A DNA stretch of 64,000 bases from Mytilus galloprovincialis. Its lineage: Eukaryota > Mollusca > Bivalvia > Mytilida > Mytilidae. The notes below the pieces were generated by a model. The model was not told the origin of the DNA, searched no databases, and was given only the letters and a program-made list of their open reading frames with translations. Of the stretch, positions 21,583 to 35,900 are shown one piece after another; the first letter of the stretch is position 1, and each line of letters begins with the position of its first letter. The stretch covers positions 71,832,724 through 71,896,723 of the forward strand of contig NC_134846.1 in NCBI RefSeq assembly GCF_965363235.1, read 5' to 3'. The translations under genes were made by a program, and so were the position numbers.

Positions 21583-21728
21583 CAAGATAAAGGCAACAGT
21601 TGTATACCGCTTTTCGAAATATATAAATCGATTGAGAAAAAAACAAAACAAATCCGGGTTACAAACTTAAACTGAGGGAAACGCATCAAATATAAGAGGA
21701 GAACTACGACACAAAAGAAACAAAGATG
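21583..21728 (+). repeat. Second copy of the AAAGGCAACAGTAGTATACC repeat
   Basis: Same blocks as 21137-21305 with a few substitutions. Both copies are in the intron after exon 21026-21123. Confidence 0.7.
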
Positions 21729-23577
21729 CAAAAGCAAAGATGACGTTAATTTTGATTATATTTATAAAAAAGATGTGATATAATCATTGTAAAATAGACT
21801 AAATAACAGAGAAATATATGTGTTGATTTTTGTTTAGGATAGATGTTTAACTTTCCAAAAACAAAACAGGTCTTTGGATATAAGAAGGAACATGTATACA
21901 TTGTATGCTTAAAAACAAAACTGCAATTTAAAGGCATCTACGACATTTGAATTCCAGATGCCCTCAATGCATATTTTGCATGTTGATTTACAAGACTGGA
22001 ATAAAACAAGAGAGATCGTTACCAAGATTGGACCAGTTGATTTACTGATTAACAATGCTGCTGTATCTAGGTTGGCGAAGTTTACAGAGATTAAAAAAGA
22101 AGATATAGAATAGTACGACGTTAGCATGTATCATTTTCCTTTTTCTAAATTGGAAATAATTTGGAAGTAGTTTTCCTTGACTTCATGAAATACATTTTTT
22201 GTTATTGCGAGAGTAAGAGAGTATAAAATTGCAAGCATTTGTAGACTTTACTGTGTTTGGTCGTCATCACCAAAAAAGCTTATCTTTTCCAAAAGTTTCG
22301 AATCAAACAAGAAAAAACATAATTATGATACTCAAAATAGTTTTTAAATGAACTTTAAAAAAACAACTGATACATATTTGTTTAAGCTGTCTGTTATCTC
22401 AATCTATATACTTTGAAAGTATAAATGTACGTAATTAAACTGAATCGCAGAAAATTAATATTTGGGCCACCTATTTTTTTTTACAGTGTTATGAATTTCA
22501 ATTTTAGTGCTGTCTTCAATGTGTCATAGGTTAGTGTTTATTTTAAACATCTCTCAACTGTAGAATATTAAAAGAGAAACATGTGCTTTGCGAAAGCTTT
22601 TCGGGTCTAAAATGTCTGATCAAAGTGAGTCAGGAAAAGCCATGTAATAAATGATGAAACTGGTTTGCCAAACTTGGTTAATTTTTAAAGCAAATAAGAC
22701 TTACAATAATCAGGTGCACAAACTCCACAGTATGGTTTAGAAAGGTTATTATCTAATCAAAATGATGTACATTTCGTGAAATATGTGTTGTTGGTCAATG
22801 ATACTAGAATAAACATAAATTCAATATGATACTGTGAAATAAATTTAGACGGATTGCTGATAATGGGAGTTTTTAACAACATTGGCTGGCTATACAGCTC
22901 TTGCAACGGTAGAAAAATTGATTTTTCTTGTTCATATTTCTACTTCAGGTAGTAGCTAAGGCAATGATTGAAAAAGGTGAAGGGGGAAGTATTGTCAACA
23001 TATCTAGTTGTGGAGCACAAGATGCCTTATTCGATCATTCACCATACTGCTCGAGTAAAGCTGCTCTTGACATGTTGACAAAGTGTATGGCCTTGGAACT
23101 TGGACCTCATAAGGTAAAATCTCCTTTCAATACCTAGCATTTTTATACCAAATAAAACCCTTGTTCGTTGTACTTACCATTAGGTGTAAACTTTCAGAAT
23201 AGCTCCCCTCTCTTTAGTATTACCTGGTCCAAAAGGTAAGTCACCCTCATCGCTAGGATGCAAGACATAGGCGTGCTGGCAGCGTCGTAAATACATTTTT
23301 AAAGTTTATGATATGGTCTGTTTTTATAAGGGGACCACTAATAGTAAGTCGATGATATTTGGTATATACCATTGCATTAGCATTGGCGCATCTCGTTTTG
23401 GTGGAGATGATTTTTTTCCTGCTCCTCATGCATGGTCTGTCGTTGTTGCTGGTTTATCTTTTATCCATTGAATAACATGATGCAATGGCAATGAATTAAT
23501 GTTTCAAAACGTTGAAACCCAGAAAATTTGTCAATGTCTAGGATGCTTACGATTCTTATTTGGTATATAATGTGTCA

Positions 23578-23733
23578 AATAGACAATAAAAAGGCATTGA
23601 CTTGACATATCAACGATATAAGGATGAGGCTTAGAAACGGGGAAATGCGAGGCTTTGCCGAGCTTTTTCCCCGTTTCGGGCCGAATCCTTATATCGTTGA
23701 TATGTCAAGTCAATGCACTATTATTGTCTTTAT
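23578..23733. mobile_element. Short hairpin MITE
   Basis: The arms are near-perfect inverted repeats of about 48 bp (core TTGACTTGACATATCAACGA, inverted at about 23687-23716). The loop has a second stem of GAAACGGGGAAA against TTTCCCCGTTTC. The element sits in a DCXR-like intron and has no coding capacity. Confidence 0.8.
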
Positions 23734-24239
23734 ACTGCAATCTATAAAAAAAACATGTTCAATTGTTGTTTAATGTGTTAATGTTATTATTTGATTTAAA
23801 TATTGGGAAACTTCCTCCTTTTATAAAAAGGCCTCATATCCTGCAGGCGGAGAAATATGTACAACACAATGAAATGTACATTACCTGTTGAAACCCGCAA
23901 TCGATTGTGAACAAATTTGTTTGAGAATGAACTAAAATATCAACAATAAGCACAAAACGTAATGATTTATAGTTTGCAAACCCAAAAAAAATAACAAGTG
24001 AAATATGTTTTTTTCTTCTAAAAATTGCAAAAGAAATAATTTTGATTCGTTGTATACTTTGGAAACAAGAACAGGTTGAAGAGGTCGTATGAATAATTAA
24101 ATAAAGTTTCGGCAATTTCTATTTAAATATTCATGAGGAAGTGTGATATCAGGTCAGTGACTGTATATGACATAGAAAAATACGGTCAATGAAAAACGAG
24201 TGCAGTATAAATATATATATATATATACATATATATCCC

Positions 24240-24539
24240 TTAAAAAGTTTTTGTTTAACTGTAAATTATAGACTTGCATCTCCTACACATGTTAGAGATT
24301 TTTTAAGTTTTTGTTTAAATGTGTCAGGCTATGAAGGTTCATTGAAGATAAAATCTGAACAAGAGCTGGAACGCTTTAAAACTGACCAAGTTGTCCCTAC
24401 ATCACTGAAGTCAGTCGGACTCGCAACCATTTCAACTGTTTTGTCCTTTCAGTCACTTTACATTAGTTCAGATGCCGATATTCTGACATTCGTGCAAAAA
24501 CCTTCTAGCTCTTTTGTCCTGACGTTTCTAACAAGTTGA
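24240..24539 (+). other. Open stretch of unknown origin in a DCXR-like intron
   Basis: An open frame runs to a TGA at 24537 with a polar segment around LKIKSEQELERFKTDQVVPT. I do not recognise it. It has no acceptor/donor pair that would join it to the DCXR frame, and on neither strand did I find a known transposon domain. It may be a fragment of an unidentified mobile element. Confidence 0.25.
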
Positions 24540-26932
24540 ACTCAATTGTCTTTAAGATATACTGACTGTACTGACAATTGATTACAATTCTGTTAAACTT
24601 CTTTCAGTCATCATTGATTTCAGACTAGACGGTGTACATTTTACTGCCTTTTTGCGACTTCAAGCACAGCCAGTTAGGGATAGGGAAAACATACAAAAAG
24701 TTAAGTGGTCAAGGCCATGATGATAAAGTTTATTTAAATTTTAATTTCAACTCAAACGTCTGTGTTGACAGGCTAGTGATACAGTAGATGAAATATTTAG
24801 ACCACCCTGCCACTGAAGCCCTAATAAAGGTTTACAACTGGAATTAAAGCATTGGGAATCATATTTACTCATAACATGGGATTCTTCAATAATTTTGTCA
24901 ACAGTTTTGCTTTGAGTAACGTATCTTTTTTTTCTCCTCAAAATTTAGGCATTGACTATTGATGTCTTGTTTTCTCTATTTCATATCAGAGTTAACAGCA
25001 TACTCCCAACAATTGTATTCACAGAATTTGGTAAAAAGGCATGGAGTGATCCTGCTAAATCTGGACTGATGTTAGCTAGGATACCATTAGGCAGATTTGC
25101 AGGTAATTTACTAGGTATCAAAAGGTTCAATTTATGTTTACCTCAGCACTTATGGTAAATTTAAGGAAAACTCAACATTTTGTGTAAAAAAATCGACTTT
25201 GAAATCAAAAGCATGTTTATGAAAATGCTCTCAGCTAATCCAACTTAAGCAAGAAATTTGATTTGTTAAATACTAAAAAATATGTACATCTACTTATAAT
25301 TTTTCTTGATATGAAATGAATTTTCACTTTCTATTTTGTGAAAGAGTGGTTGTTATAGCTAAAAATGCTTAATTCGCTTAAGAAAAAAATTCAGATATCA
25401 GAAAGTAAACAAGATTTATTAAACTAGTTAAAAGAGGCTCTTTCCCTTACAGGGTCACTAGAACAAAGAACCAAAATCATGCACACAAACAATTTGTGGA
25501 TTAAGTTTAGCATATCCATAAGATTTAAATTATTATATATATCAGGGCTATACACAATTGTTGTGAAAAATGAACAAAAGAAAATGGCCCCATGTGAAGT
25601 AAAATTCAGGGGAAATCGGCCCCACCTCTTTGTCATTCATAGACTTTAGACGGTTGAAGTGTGGACAATTGTCTGGGTTTCCCTGTCAATATTAAGTAAA
25701 TATAAAAGGACTCATCCAAATTAAAAGTTACAATTAAATTGTCATGAGTGTCCAAATAAAGAAAGAACATTAGTCAACTGATGCCAAACAGCAATATCTC
25801 GTATTCTTGAACAGAAATGTCTTTCAAGTTGATAAATATACAATGATACTCATTCTCTAGACATTTCTATGCATAACTTCCACCAGTAAATAACCTGTTA
25901 TTTTCAAAAAGTGTTAAAGTGACTAAAATCAAATATACCATGTTCAAGTTTTGTACAACAGATGCACATTTTAATAAAAAAAAAAAAGGTTAAAAGGACA
26001 AATGAATTACAAAGGTTTTTGACAAATGCAGCTCCTAGGGTAGAAAATCGTAAGATTGGTGATTTGTTTTGACAAATTTGCATCTCAGCTCCACAATCAA
26101 CTTTATTTAGTGACTGCGAAGAAAGTAGCATTTACCTTTTTTATTTTTCCAGAGATTGATGATATAGTTAACACAGTAATTTTTACTCTAAGTGATAAAA
26201 GTGCAATGACTAATGGTGAATGGATCAGGATAGATGGAGGATTCGGGGTACAATAATAGAGTTTATAACTAAAAGAGGAGAAATAGAAGACAACATACAT
26301 TGAGCAGTTAACCATTACTGATTCATCCATTCAGACAGAAATGCTTTAGTGGTGTCAAACACATAATCAACATGTGAAAAAAAAAATCCTTAGTTTACTT
26401 CCAAATATTTCAATTTCAGTCCAGATTCAAGTTTTCATGAATAAAATCATTAGGCAGAAGTAGAATATTATGATAGCAGTTACAACTGTATGGATAAATC
26501 ATCATGAAAATTACTACATTTGTAATTGAAGAAATTCATCAACTGTAGGAGTTAGTTTAGTATTTCTACGTGTTTTCTTTAGGTTCTAGTTTTTTCTGTA
26601 GTAATTATTTTGTTGATACTATTATTACATATTGTAGTATGCTTTTGCATTTTAAAAATGCAATTAGAGCCGCAGTCATAAAGACATGAGATATTGGGCA
26701 AATCTTTTTTTACTCTCAATGAAATAGCATTATATGAAGTTATATGTGTTCTTTTGTTAAAATATATATGTAAAGGTTGGGGTACTGGAAATATCAGTTA
26801 CTCAACTCTACAATAAAAAAGATAAAACATATTGAGCACATTAAAAGATATGATATAACATAAATTTAATAATTTATAATGCAGATAGAATGAACAAGTG
26901 ACATATGATCTGATCAATATAATTTTGACATA

Positions 26933-29900
26933 CTAGTCTTCCATTAACATTAGCTGTGTATCATCCTTGGGAAGTAATCTTATATTCAACAGCTTTTCAA
27001 AACACAATAAAATCTGAAAGACAAAGAAAGAAATTTAAGATATACTTCAGGCTAAGAGAAATCAGACATCTTTTTAAATATTTTGTTTTCTGAAGAAAGA
27101 AAATATAAACTGATAATAATTAAACACAAATATCAAATTTAAAGAACAATATTATTAACTTTATCATGTCCCAGCATCACAATTTTACAAACATTCTTTG
27201 ACCAGCACAAAACTTTCATGCCAATTTCTCAGAATTGGTTTGATTCAAATCTATTCAATATATAGAAATTGTAAAGTACAAGTTGTGTTATTGTTTACCA
27301 GATAAATCTAGAAAGATATTTGATAATAAATATGGAGATGCCAATGGTATGAATAAGTACTGCTTTCAAATGAGACTATTATATTATAGTCCCAGCTTTT
27401 AAGCTTCCTCTCAAATCTATGTAAACTGAAGACAGCTTCACATGTCATAGAGTATACGTATGGGTCTTTGTTTTTTGTCTGTCATTATAAAGTTCTGTAA
27501 GTTGACTTCTAATTTCTTCTTTGAGTTGATGTCTAATTGATGTTTATCCCACTTAAAAATGACCTTGTTAGGCAGTGTGTACTATCAATTATGTATGGTA
27601 TATATATGTATTTAATGTATCCACACTTAGATATAAATGTATGATATGTTTTGCTATTTACCAGCTTTTATATATTTAAAAATATTCCTCATTAAACAGG
27701 TTAAAATTGCTACATTATTTACTGTCACTCTATTATCAATGGTTCTAGGATAGAAAATTTGTAAGACTCTACATTTAAAATTGTAACTTTCACTGCAGAC
27801 AATTAGATATATAATCAGTATCCCTCCCTTTCCTTACAATATATATCTATGATCATACCTTGTTAGCTTTCGTAGAGGATACTGATGATTCTTCTGTAGA
27901 AAGCTGTAGTAATTGGTTCTGACAGGTTTTACAAATGAAATCACAATTAACTAAACCAGTATTGACTAGATACTCTATCAATAAGAGTGATTTCTGAAAA
28001 ACAAATAAAAAATGGTGGAACAATTTTGAGAAAAAATGACATGTTTCTGTTATTTATTCAATGTTGATTGTGGTCTATGAAATAGTCATGTGATCATCTT
28101 CATTATTTTTGGTTACTGAAAACAGGTGAAAGATCCATTACTCTAGTACAACAACTTCAAAATCTTCAAAATGAAAAATGTAGTTACTACTTTTAGAAAA
28201 AAGCTATAAAATCTCCCTTTCGGTAGTGAACAAATTGCAGGATATTTGTATACATCACTACATATTTGAAAACAAAATATGCGAAAAACTATTTGGTAAA
28301 ATAATTAAGTTTCATGAATAGAGATACTGTCAAATATCAGCAACTACAAAAAATAAACAAAACAACAAAACAACAACACACTAATTAGTCCAGGCTGATC
28401 TATTCCTTTTATCATCCATGGATAAACCATGAATAACAGATTTGTAAGGGGAGTTTCTTATTTTACTTACCAAAACCACACACTGATTAGTAGATTTGAG
28501 TTGTATATTTAACAATTCTATAACTTTTTCACAGTTAAGATTCTGACAAGATGATATAAACTGTCTAATTTCTCCCACAGTCAGTAATGTATCATCACTA
28601 CTAGCTAACGTTTGTTCTACTAAGTTCTCTTCCTCACACCAACTGTCTGCATGATCAGTTCTGTAATGAAATACAAGCAAATTTTAAAGTGAAAATGCAT
28701 TACATCAAAGCTTAACTTTAAAGAGGTTTATTTTCACATTTATTGGACCCAAGATGGTGTTTTTTGTTTTTTTTGTTCCCTATTCCTCTTGATTTTAATT
28801 TTCTCTGAAGATAAAATAAACCAGACAGGATATTTTGCAATTTACTCTTCATTGTAAAATAAACAAACATCAACTGAGAGAGAAAAAATCTTGTGGATAT
28901 GTACAACTTCATTTTATACCCTTATTATCTACAAAGTTTTATAAAAAAAAACTGTTGCAGTAGTATATTTAGGTTTTAATTCTAGGTTCAAAGGGGCATT
29001 ACTACTAGAAAAATTTGAATCATGATTTCTCATTTTCTGTCGAAATGCACATCTTCCTTGTATGTCCTTAATTTGTACAAAGTTTCATGAAATTCTGTTG
29101 TATGGTGACAGGAGAGTTTAAAAGAACAGGACTGGACAGACGAACAGACAGACCAAAAACATTATACCCTCTAAACTTTTTCATGGGGTATAATAAAGTA
29201 TGGATATTATGTTATTTATTGTAGCTAACCACAACTACATAATTTACTAAGATCATCAAATGTATCAAAACAAAATTCATTCATGCCAAATTTTGTTAAA
29301 ATTGTAAGAATACCCATCAAAAACTGTATCCCCATCTTGACTAGAAACACTGGTTGTCTGGTTACCAGTTTCTTCATCCTCATCATCCCAGCCACCACCC
29401 ACCTTTCCTGGGATATGCTGGATTGGTTTGACTGTAAAATATATGATAAGTCATCATAAATTAACAAAAAGTGCTGACAGTTTCCTTCAAAGTGGTGGAA
29501 ATGTGTGGATTAATTTTCATTTCTTGGATGCTTATTACTGAGAAAACTTAATGTTTTTAGTACTTTATAATTTAAAAGTATTTTTAACTGGTAAACAACA
29601 ACAAAAAAAACAAGAAATCTTGTAAGTGCCAGCAATACACATTGAAAATTTCTTCAAGTAGGACATCACAGGTTTTTTGCAATGAAAGGTTAGGGAAGGG
29701 TTGAGAGCTCACACACATTCTGTATGTGCCTGTCCCAAGTTAGAAGCCTGTTGTAAAGTCGTTGTCCTTGGTTCATTCTTTCATGTTTGCTTTTAGTAAA
29801 TTGTTTTGTTATAAATTAGGCCATTAGTTTTTTTCATTTGAATTGCTTCATGTTTTTCATGCTGCTCCTCCCTTGTATAGATACCTATACAGTAAGGGTT

Positions 29901-32900
29901 TTTCTCATTATTGAAGGTCGTACAGTTGCCTATAATTGCTTCAATCCACTTCATTTGAACTTTGGTGGATATTTGTCTCATTGGAAATCTTACCAAATAT
30001 CCTAAATTTAATATCATGAACATTATACCAAGTGGCAAGTGTACATCTTCCACAAACTGGCCAATTTTTCCAAAAAATCAATTGTTTTCCATATATACAT
30101 CTAGTATGTTTCATCGCAAATATTTTTTAAACTTTTCACGGAAAAAAAGGTCTTGATTGAATATTTTGGATGCCAATATAATGCAATTCACATCATCAAA
30201 CAAGCAGACAAACCAAATAAATATGACTTGAAGATTTATTTATTGTTATGCTGGATGAGATGGTTTTGTTGACATGATATGAAACGGTAAGTAATGAAAG
30301 CTTGGAATATCACCATAACTCCTTGAGGGTAGAAATGCCCTTCACGGTGAAGCATCAAATGGTCATTTTTTGTTACCATTAGCGACAAAATTGGTTAAAA
30401 TTTTACAGTGATTTGTCAAAATATCCTTTTTGTGATTCGTAAGAGATCTCAAATAATAATGGTTATTGTTATTTTTAGAAAAAAATTAATGTGATTCGTC
30501 AAAATCAGTTTATTATCGTCTGAAAGAAAGTGTATATTTATCGTCATGCATAAAAAATTACCGTTAACATCATTTGGCAAAAATTTTTACCATTATTCGT
30601 CATGAAGTTACCCCATTATGACCCTCATCCTTTCTAGGCAGAAAAAATCTGACCAAATAAAATTTTAGTAGTTTAAGGCATCAGACTAGTGGCTAATGGT
30701 TCAGACTGCCTTTACAACAAAGTAAGCTTCTGAGGATTGTAATAGTATAAAGGGATTTGATAGAAGACATACTGACCTTGTTTCTCACCTTCATGACTTT
30801 TGACTTCTTTTTCTTTTTGTTGTGGTGCTGCCATTTCATCGTACACCACAGGAAGCGGTGGTGGTTTGTAATCACCGTATGACTCGATAGAAGATAAAAT
30901 GGCTGCTTGTTGCTCTTTGGTTCTGTCTTGAAATCCAGTGGCAAATTTAGTTAATTTGTTCATAAAACTACCTACAAGTATCAGTGTAAATATATATGTA
31001 TATTAAGTGTACATAAATAGTTTGGGATGGTGAACATAGAGGGAAGAACTGTTCTATAGAAAATGTGGTGCTTTTTAAAGGCTATATCTAGTAATATAAA
31101 AAAGAAGATGTGGTATGATTGCCAATGAGACAACTATCCACAAAAGACCAACACAAACATTAACAATCATAGGTCACCGTACGGCCTTCTACAATGAGAA
31201 AAGCCCATACCGCATATAGTCAGCTATAAAAGGCCCCGATAAGACAATGTAAAACAATTCAAACGAGAAAACTAACGGCCTTATTTATGTAAAAAAATGA
31301 ACGAAAAACAAATATGTAACACATAAACAAACGACAACCACTGAATTACAGGCTCCTGACTTGGGACAGGCACATACATAAATAATGTGGCGGGGTCAAA
31401 CATGTTAGCGGGATCCCAACCCTCCCCCTAACCTGGGACAGTGGTATAACAGTACAACATAAGAACGAACTATAAAAATCAGTTGAAAAAGGCTTAACTC
31501 ATCAGATAGACAAAAAATACAAGTGGACATGGCCGGGTACTTATACATCCCGACACAAAAAGACACAATGAACAGATCTGAGAGTACTCGCAGTTATCTG
31601 ACAGCTAGTTCAAAGTCATTAACAACTAATAAAAAAATCATGCCTCTAAGACTAAACACTCAATCCGTACACATCCAACATACAATGGATTTAGTGTAAA
31701 GGCGTCATAAACAGCCAGAGAAAAACATGACCTTGTGCAATGCCAAGATACAGGTATCGACAGATTGTAGATCCATAAAAATGTATATGTATATAACATA
31801 CTAGTAATATTTAGTTAGCTTTTAATCTACTGATAACAAAGTCAATATTTATACCAATAAAAACAATATTCAATGATCTTATTACAGAGTTGAATAGGTA
31901 ACCCAAGTCATTTAGATATCTAAATATCCTAATTGCTACACCAACAACAAATATTCAAATATACAGTAAGTGCCTTCAACTTAAACATTCACTATTTTTT
32001 TTTTTAATAATTACCGTAGATTCATTTATTCTCGTGGGTACCAATTTTCGTGGACTAAAGGAAAATTTCATGTTTATGGATATTTTATTTCAAGGTTTTG
32101 ACAAAATCTGCATACAAACCAATAAGAAATTTGTCATTCAGTGAATATCTAATTTTGTGTTCATCTATACCTATGAAATCCGCGAAAATTGGTATTCAAC
32201 GAATAATATAAAATAGGCATACATAAAATGTAAACTATTTTTTTTTAAATTTAGTATATTTTAAATAATAAATAAATGTTTCATCATTTATACAGAAGAA
32301 ACCCACAAATCAGTAATATTTGTTCATTTGAGGTTCTGCGTTAATTAACATTTATACTAGTAACATGTATATTTGGTATAGCATTTTTACTTCCCAATCT
32401 AGATAGCCTTTGGAAGTATCATATTGTTTCAATATCCATTAGTTAGCAACTAAGTCACATCATCGGACCTACATTTTGCCATCAAGTTCAAGCACCATAT
32501 TTATTCATGTACCATATACCACCTATCAGAACTAGACAGTGACATGATTGCTTTAATTTAGCACTGTTGTACACTAAAGTCAATTTTCCATATGCAATCA
32601 TGTATTCCACATTAAAGCCAACAATATTTAAAACAAACAAACTTTATACTTCAGTATGTGTTTGTCTTGTATCATGTGTTGTTCAAAGAAACCTGGAGCA
32701 GTGTCAACGAAGCTCTCCTAGGACTAAGACATGTCTTAGGATGGTCTTAGGACACGTCTTAGTCCTAAGTCGGGTTAACGAAAGTCTCCTAAAATAAGAT
32801 ACGTCCTAAATTTGGTCCTAAAGTTAGGATATACAATAAGGTGTCTTAGAATAGTCATAAAGGTTACATTGTCCTAAAACATAATAAAAATAACAAATAT

Positions 32901-35900
32901 GGCATAAACTCAATACTTAAAATACTAATACAATATTAAACTATCATTAGATAAAATTAATAAAAAATAAATATTGTTTAATGTTTGTTAAAGATTTAAT
33001 TGTATTATAATAAATTATTTCGTGCTGCCTTTTTTGAAGCCTAAACAATACTATCAGCATAAGCAACACTCATATTTTAAATAATTCAAATATGGGAAAA
33101 AGTTTACTTCTTTTTTTACTTAATTCTGATTCGATACATGTAATGAAATCGAGTGGACCTAAGGACAAAACTAGTTGATGTACTAAAATTGCAGCACGAA
33201 TACCACAAACTTTTGTGACCATTTAATTTTGTTTTCATATTAGATTCATTTACAATGTATATCTTTTATCATATTTAATAAAGTATTTATTAGTATTCCG
33301 TAAAAACTAACTTTTATTTTGCGTTAATTTGTTTTCTATATAAGAGTCATCATACCTCTCTTTACATATAGGTTCTAAAATATAATTTAATCTATGTCAT
33401 ACAAATCTCTACATATATTTTCAATTAAATAAATGTGTTAGGATGGTCCTAGGACCATCGTAGTTAGGACTGTCCTAAGACAGCTTTGTTTTACATCCTA
33501 AGACATGTCTCAGACACGTCCTAAGACCATCCTAAATAATGTCCTAAGACATATCTTAGGACATATCCTACGATACTTTCATTGACACGGCCCCTGAATC
33601 TAATCTTAGATAGAGAAAATTATATTTATTAGTCTGGCTTCTTCATAATTTGATGCTAATTGTTGAAACCCAGGAGCTTCTGAGCTTCCCCATGGACCTT
33701 CTACCAGGGCAACCGTAATTACGCCTTATGTTCTTAAAATCCTGGCCTAGGACTATTGAAATGTTTAGTAACGGTTATACCGTATGATTTGGAATATCTC
33801 GTTATTGGTCTTCTGCTGTTAAGATCCATCCAATCATTTTAACACACCATAGACAATTAATGGAGGAAGTTCGGCATTAAAAAATGTTAAACCCTGACAC
33901 TTTAACTATAAAATATACATGCTCCAAGTCTAGAACTGTAACATTAGTGCATTACATATTTATTTTATGTTTTTGGCAAAAATAAGGTCCAAAATTTTTT
34001 CATTCTCCGCCCCCTCTTTCAAATATCCTTGAAACGCCCCTAAACCTACATAGACAACAGACTGACCGAACTTAAGGATAGACTACAGCAAGGACAGATC
34101 AACGTATATGACTACACTGATGCCGTATCCCACCTACTTCAACTAGGATGAAGATCTACTGAACATTCCTTTAGTGTGTGCTATGGATCTTTCTGTGCTA
34201 TGTTTTTTAACCCTTGTGCTTTGCTTTTGTTTATATATATATATATAAAAAAAATATTAGGATTATATATTATGTGAATTTTGTTCTGTTCAGTCTTTGT
34301 GTAGTAAAACGTATTCAACTTATATTTTGTCTTATTTGGATCATTTCGGGTCAGAAGAACAGGAAAAAATTAATGAAGAGGATCTATTACACAAAAAAGC
34401 TCAATCTCATTGGCAAATCTCTTCATTAATAAAATTGCAACTGATATTTTTCGATCCAATTCACATTTTAATTAACGGTTAACAAACTTAAAAATACTTT
34501 CAAATGATTTACATTACATTAACTAAATGTCAGTTGCACATTTTAACATGCTATGCTAAATAATAATACAGAAAATATAATCCAGGTATTATTTTCAGTC
34601 TTATTTTTCACCTTTCATTCAACCCAAACTCTAATTGAAAAACCCTTTGTTCTTGATTACCTTTGATCTCATCTATCCAACTTTTTTTTTTAACCTGTAT
34701 TACCTATAATTTTAAAAAGTTGGATAAATGAGAATGAACCGATGCAATATACTCTGTGATTATTTTATAGAAAATTTATCTTAATTCATATATTTTGTTT
34801 TTAACTATACATGTACAACCAAAAAATATTTTTCTTACATATATAAAGGATGCATATTTTTCTTAACTTACTTTTTGTTTTGGTTGGGGAGTTTCCAAAT
34901 CCTTGCATGCTTCCTTTTGGACTTACATTAGCATTACCAAGACCTGAAAGTTTTTGTTACAACATATATTCTTAGTAACTACATACATCATCATGATAGC
35001 TTTGTGTATTACTGATCATTACCTCTGTGATAATATAGTAATATAGTAAAAAATGTATCATTACATTTTGTTTGCTTTTAAAACCAGGTGCTCCGCAGGG
35101 CGCAGCTTTATACGACCGCAGAGGTCGAACCCTGAACAGTTGGGGCAAGTATGGACAAAACATTCAAGCGTGATACAGCTCTGAATTTGGATTGTGATCA
35201 AATTTTTGACAATACATGGGTTTTTTTTACACAAAACAAATGTCAAGATTTTACAAATCAATTAAAGATTTCTTCTTCAAACTTTTTAAATCTAAAATTA
35301 AATAGTTGACACAGCATAGGTTTCTGACACAGAATGAATGTGGTCTAATGAACTTAAAAGTTTTTTTTTGCCTTTGAGCAATTCACTATGCTGTTGAATA
35401 TTAATCCTCTCAAAAAAATGTTTGAAGAAATTTTCTTTTTATTTATGAAATCTGAAATGAGAAAAATTTAAACCCCCCCTTTTTTTTCACATCCCCGTTT
35501 CCCTTTTTCCAAAACTGATATCAATTCAAATTTCTAATGGAGTTTGCAACAATAACTACTCTTTTAAATACATCATAAAATATCAAAATGTAAAATAAAG
35601 TGCTTGTTATCACTGAATGGTAAAGATTGTTTGGTAGTAAAAGTGAATATACATTGTTTAGTGTATAAAACAATAAAAAAAACTTCATCAGAAACATTTT
35701 ATATTGGCAAATTTCCAATGAAGTTATTTACATAAAGTTATTGGCAAATAAAAATAGAAAATGACATCATAGTCATGTCTGGCAAATGTCCAACATACAC
35801 TATCTAAAAACATTTTAGATAAGATAAGGAAAAAAAGCTTCATCAGCAACATTTTATATTGGCAAATTTCCAATAAAGTTATTTACATAAAGTTATTGGC

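Larger units (their letters stand above)
21026..26256 (+). pseudogene. DCXR-like: DCXR-like short-chain dehydrogenase/reductase, decaying copy
   Basis: Exons: 21026-21123, 21958-22127, 22508-22529, 22949-23113, 24985-25102 and 26153-26256. The translation follows dicarbonyl/L-xylulose reductase (NADPH-dependent, cytosolic or membrane-associated) from GIGRAIAKKLVECGA through DLLINNAAVS (NNAG-type motif), NISSCGAQ (catalytic Ser), [12 protein letters not shown] (YxxxK), [17 protein letters not shown] and IDGGFGVQ. Three lesions suggest it is dead: TAG at 22111-22113 within EDIE*YDV, TAG at 22527-22529 where CAG (Gln) is expected before VVAKAM, and the acceptor of the fifth listed exon reads CAT instead of CAG before ATCAGAGTTAAC. 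The first exon was not found. Catalytic residues and phases are otherwise kept, so decay is recent. It lies tail to tail with tepsin, 676 bp apart. Confidence 0.85.
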
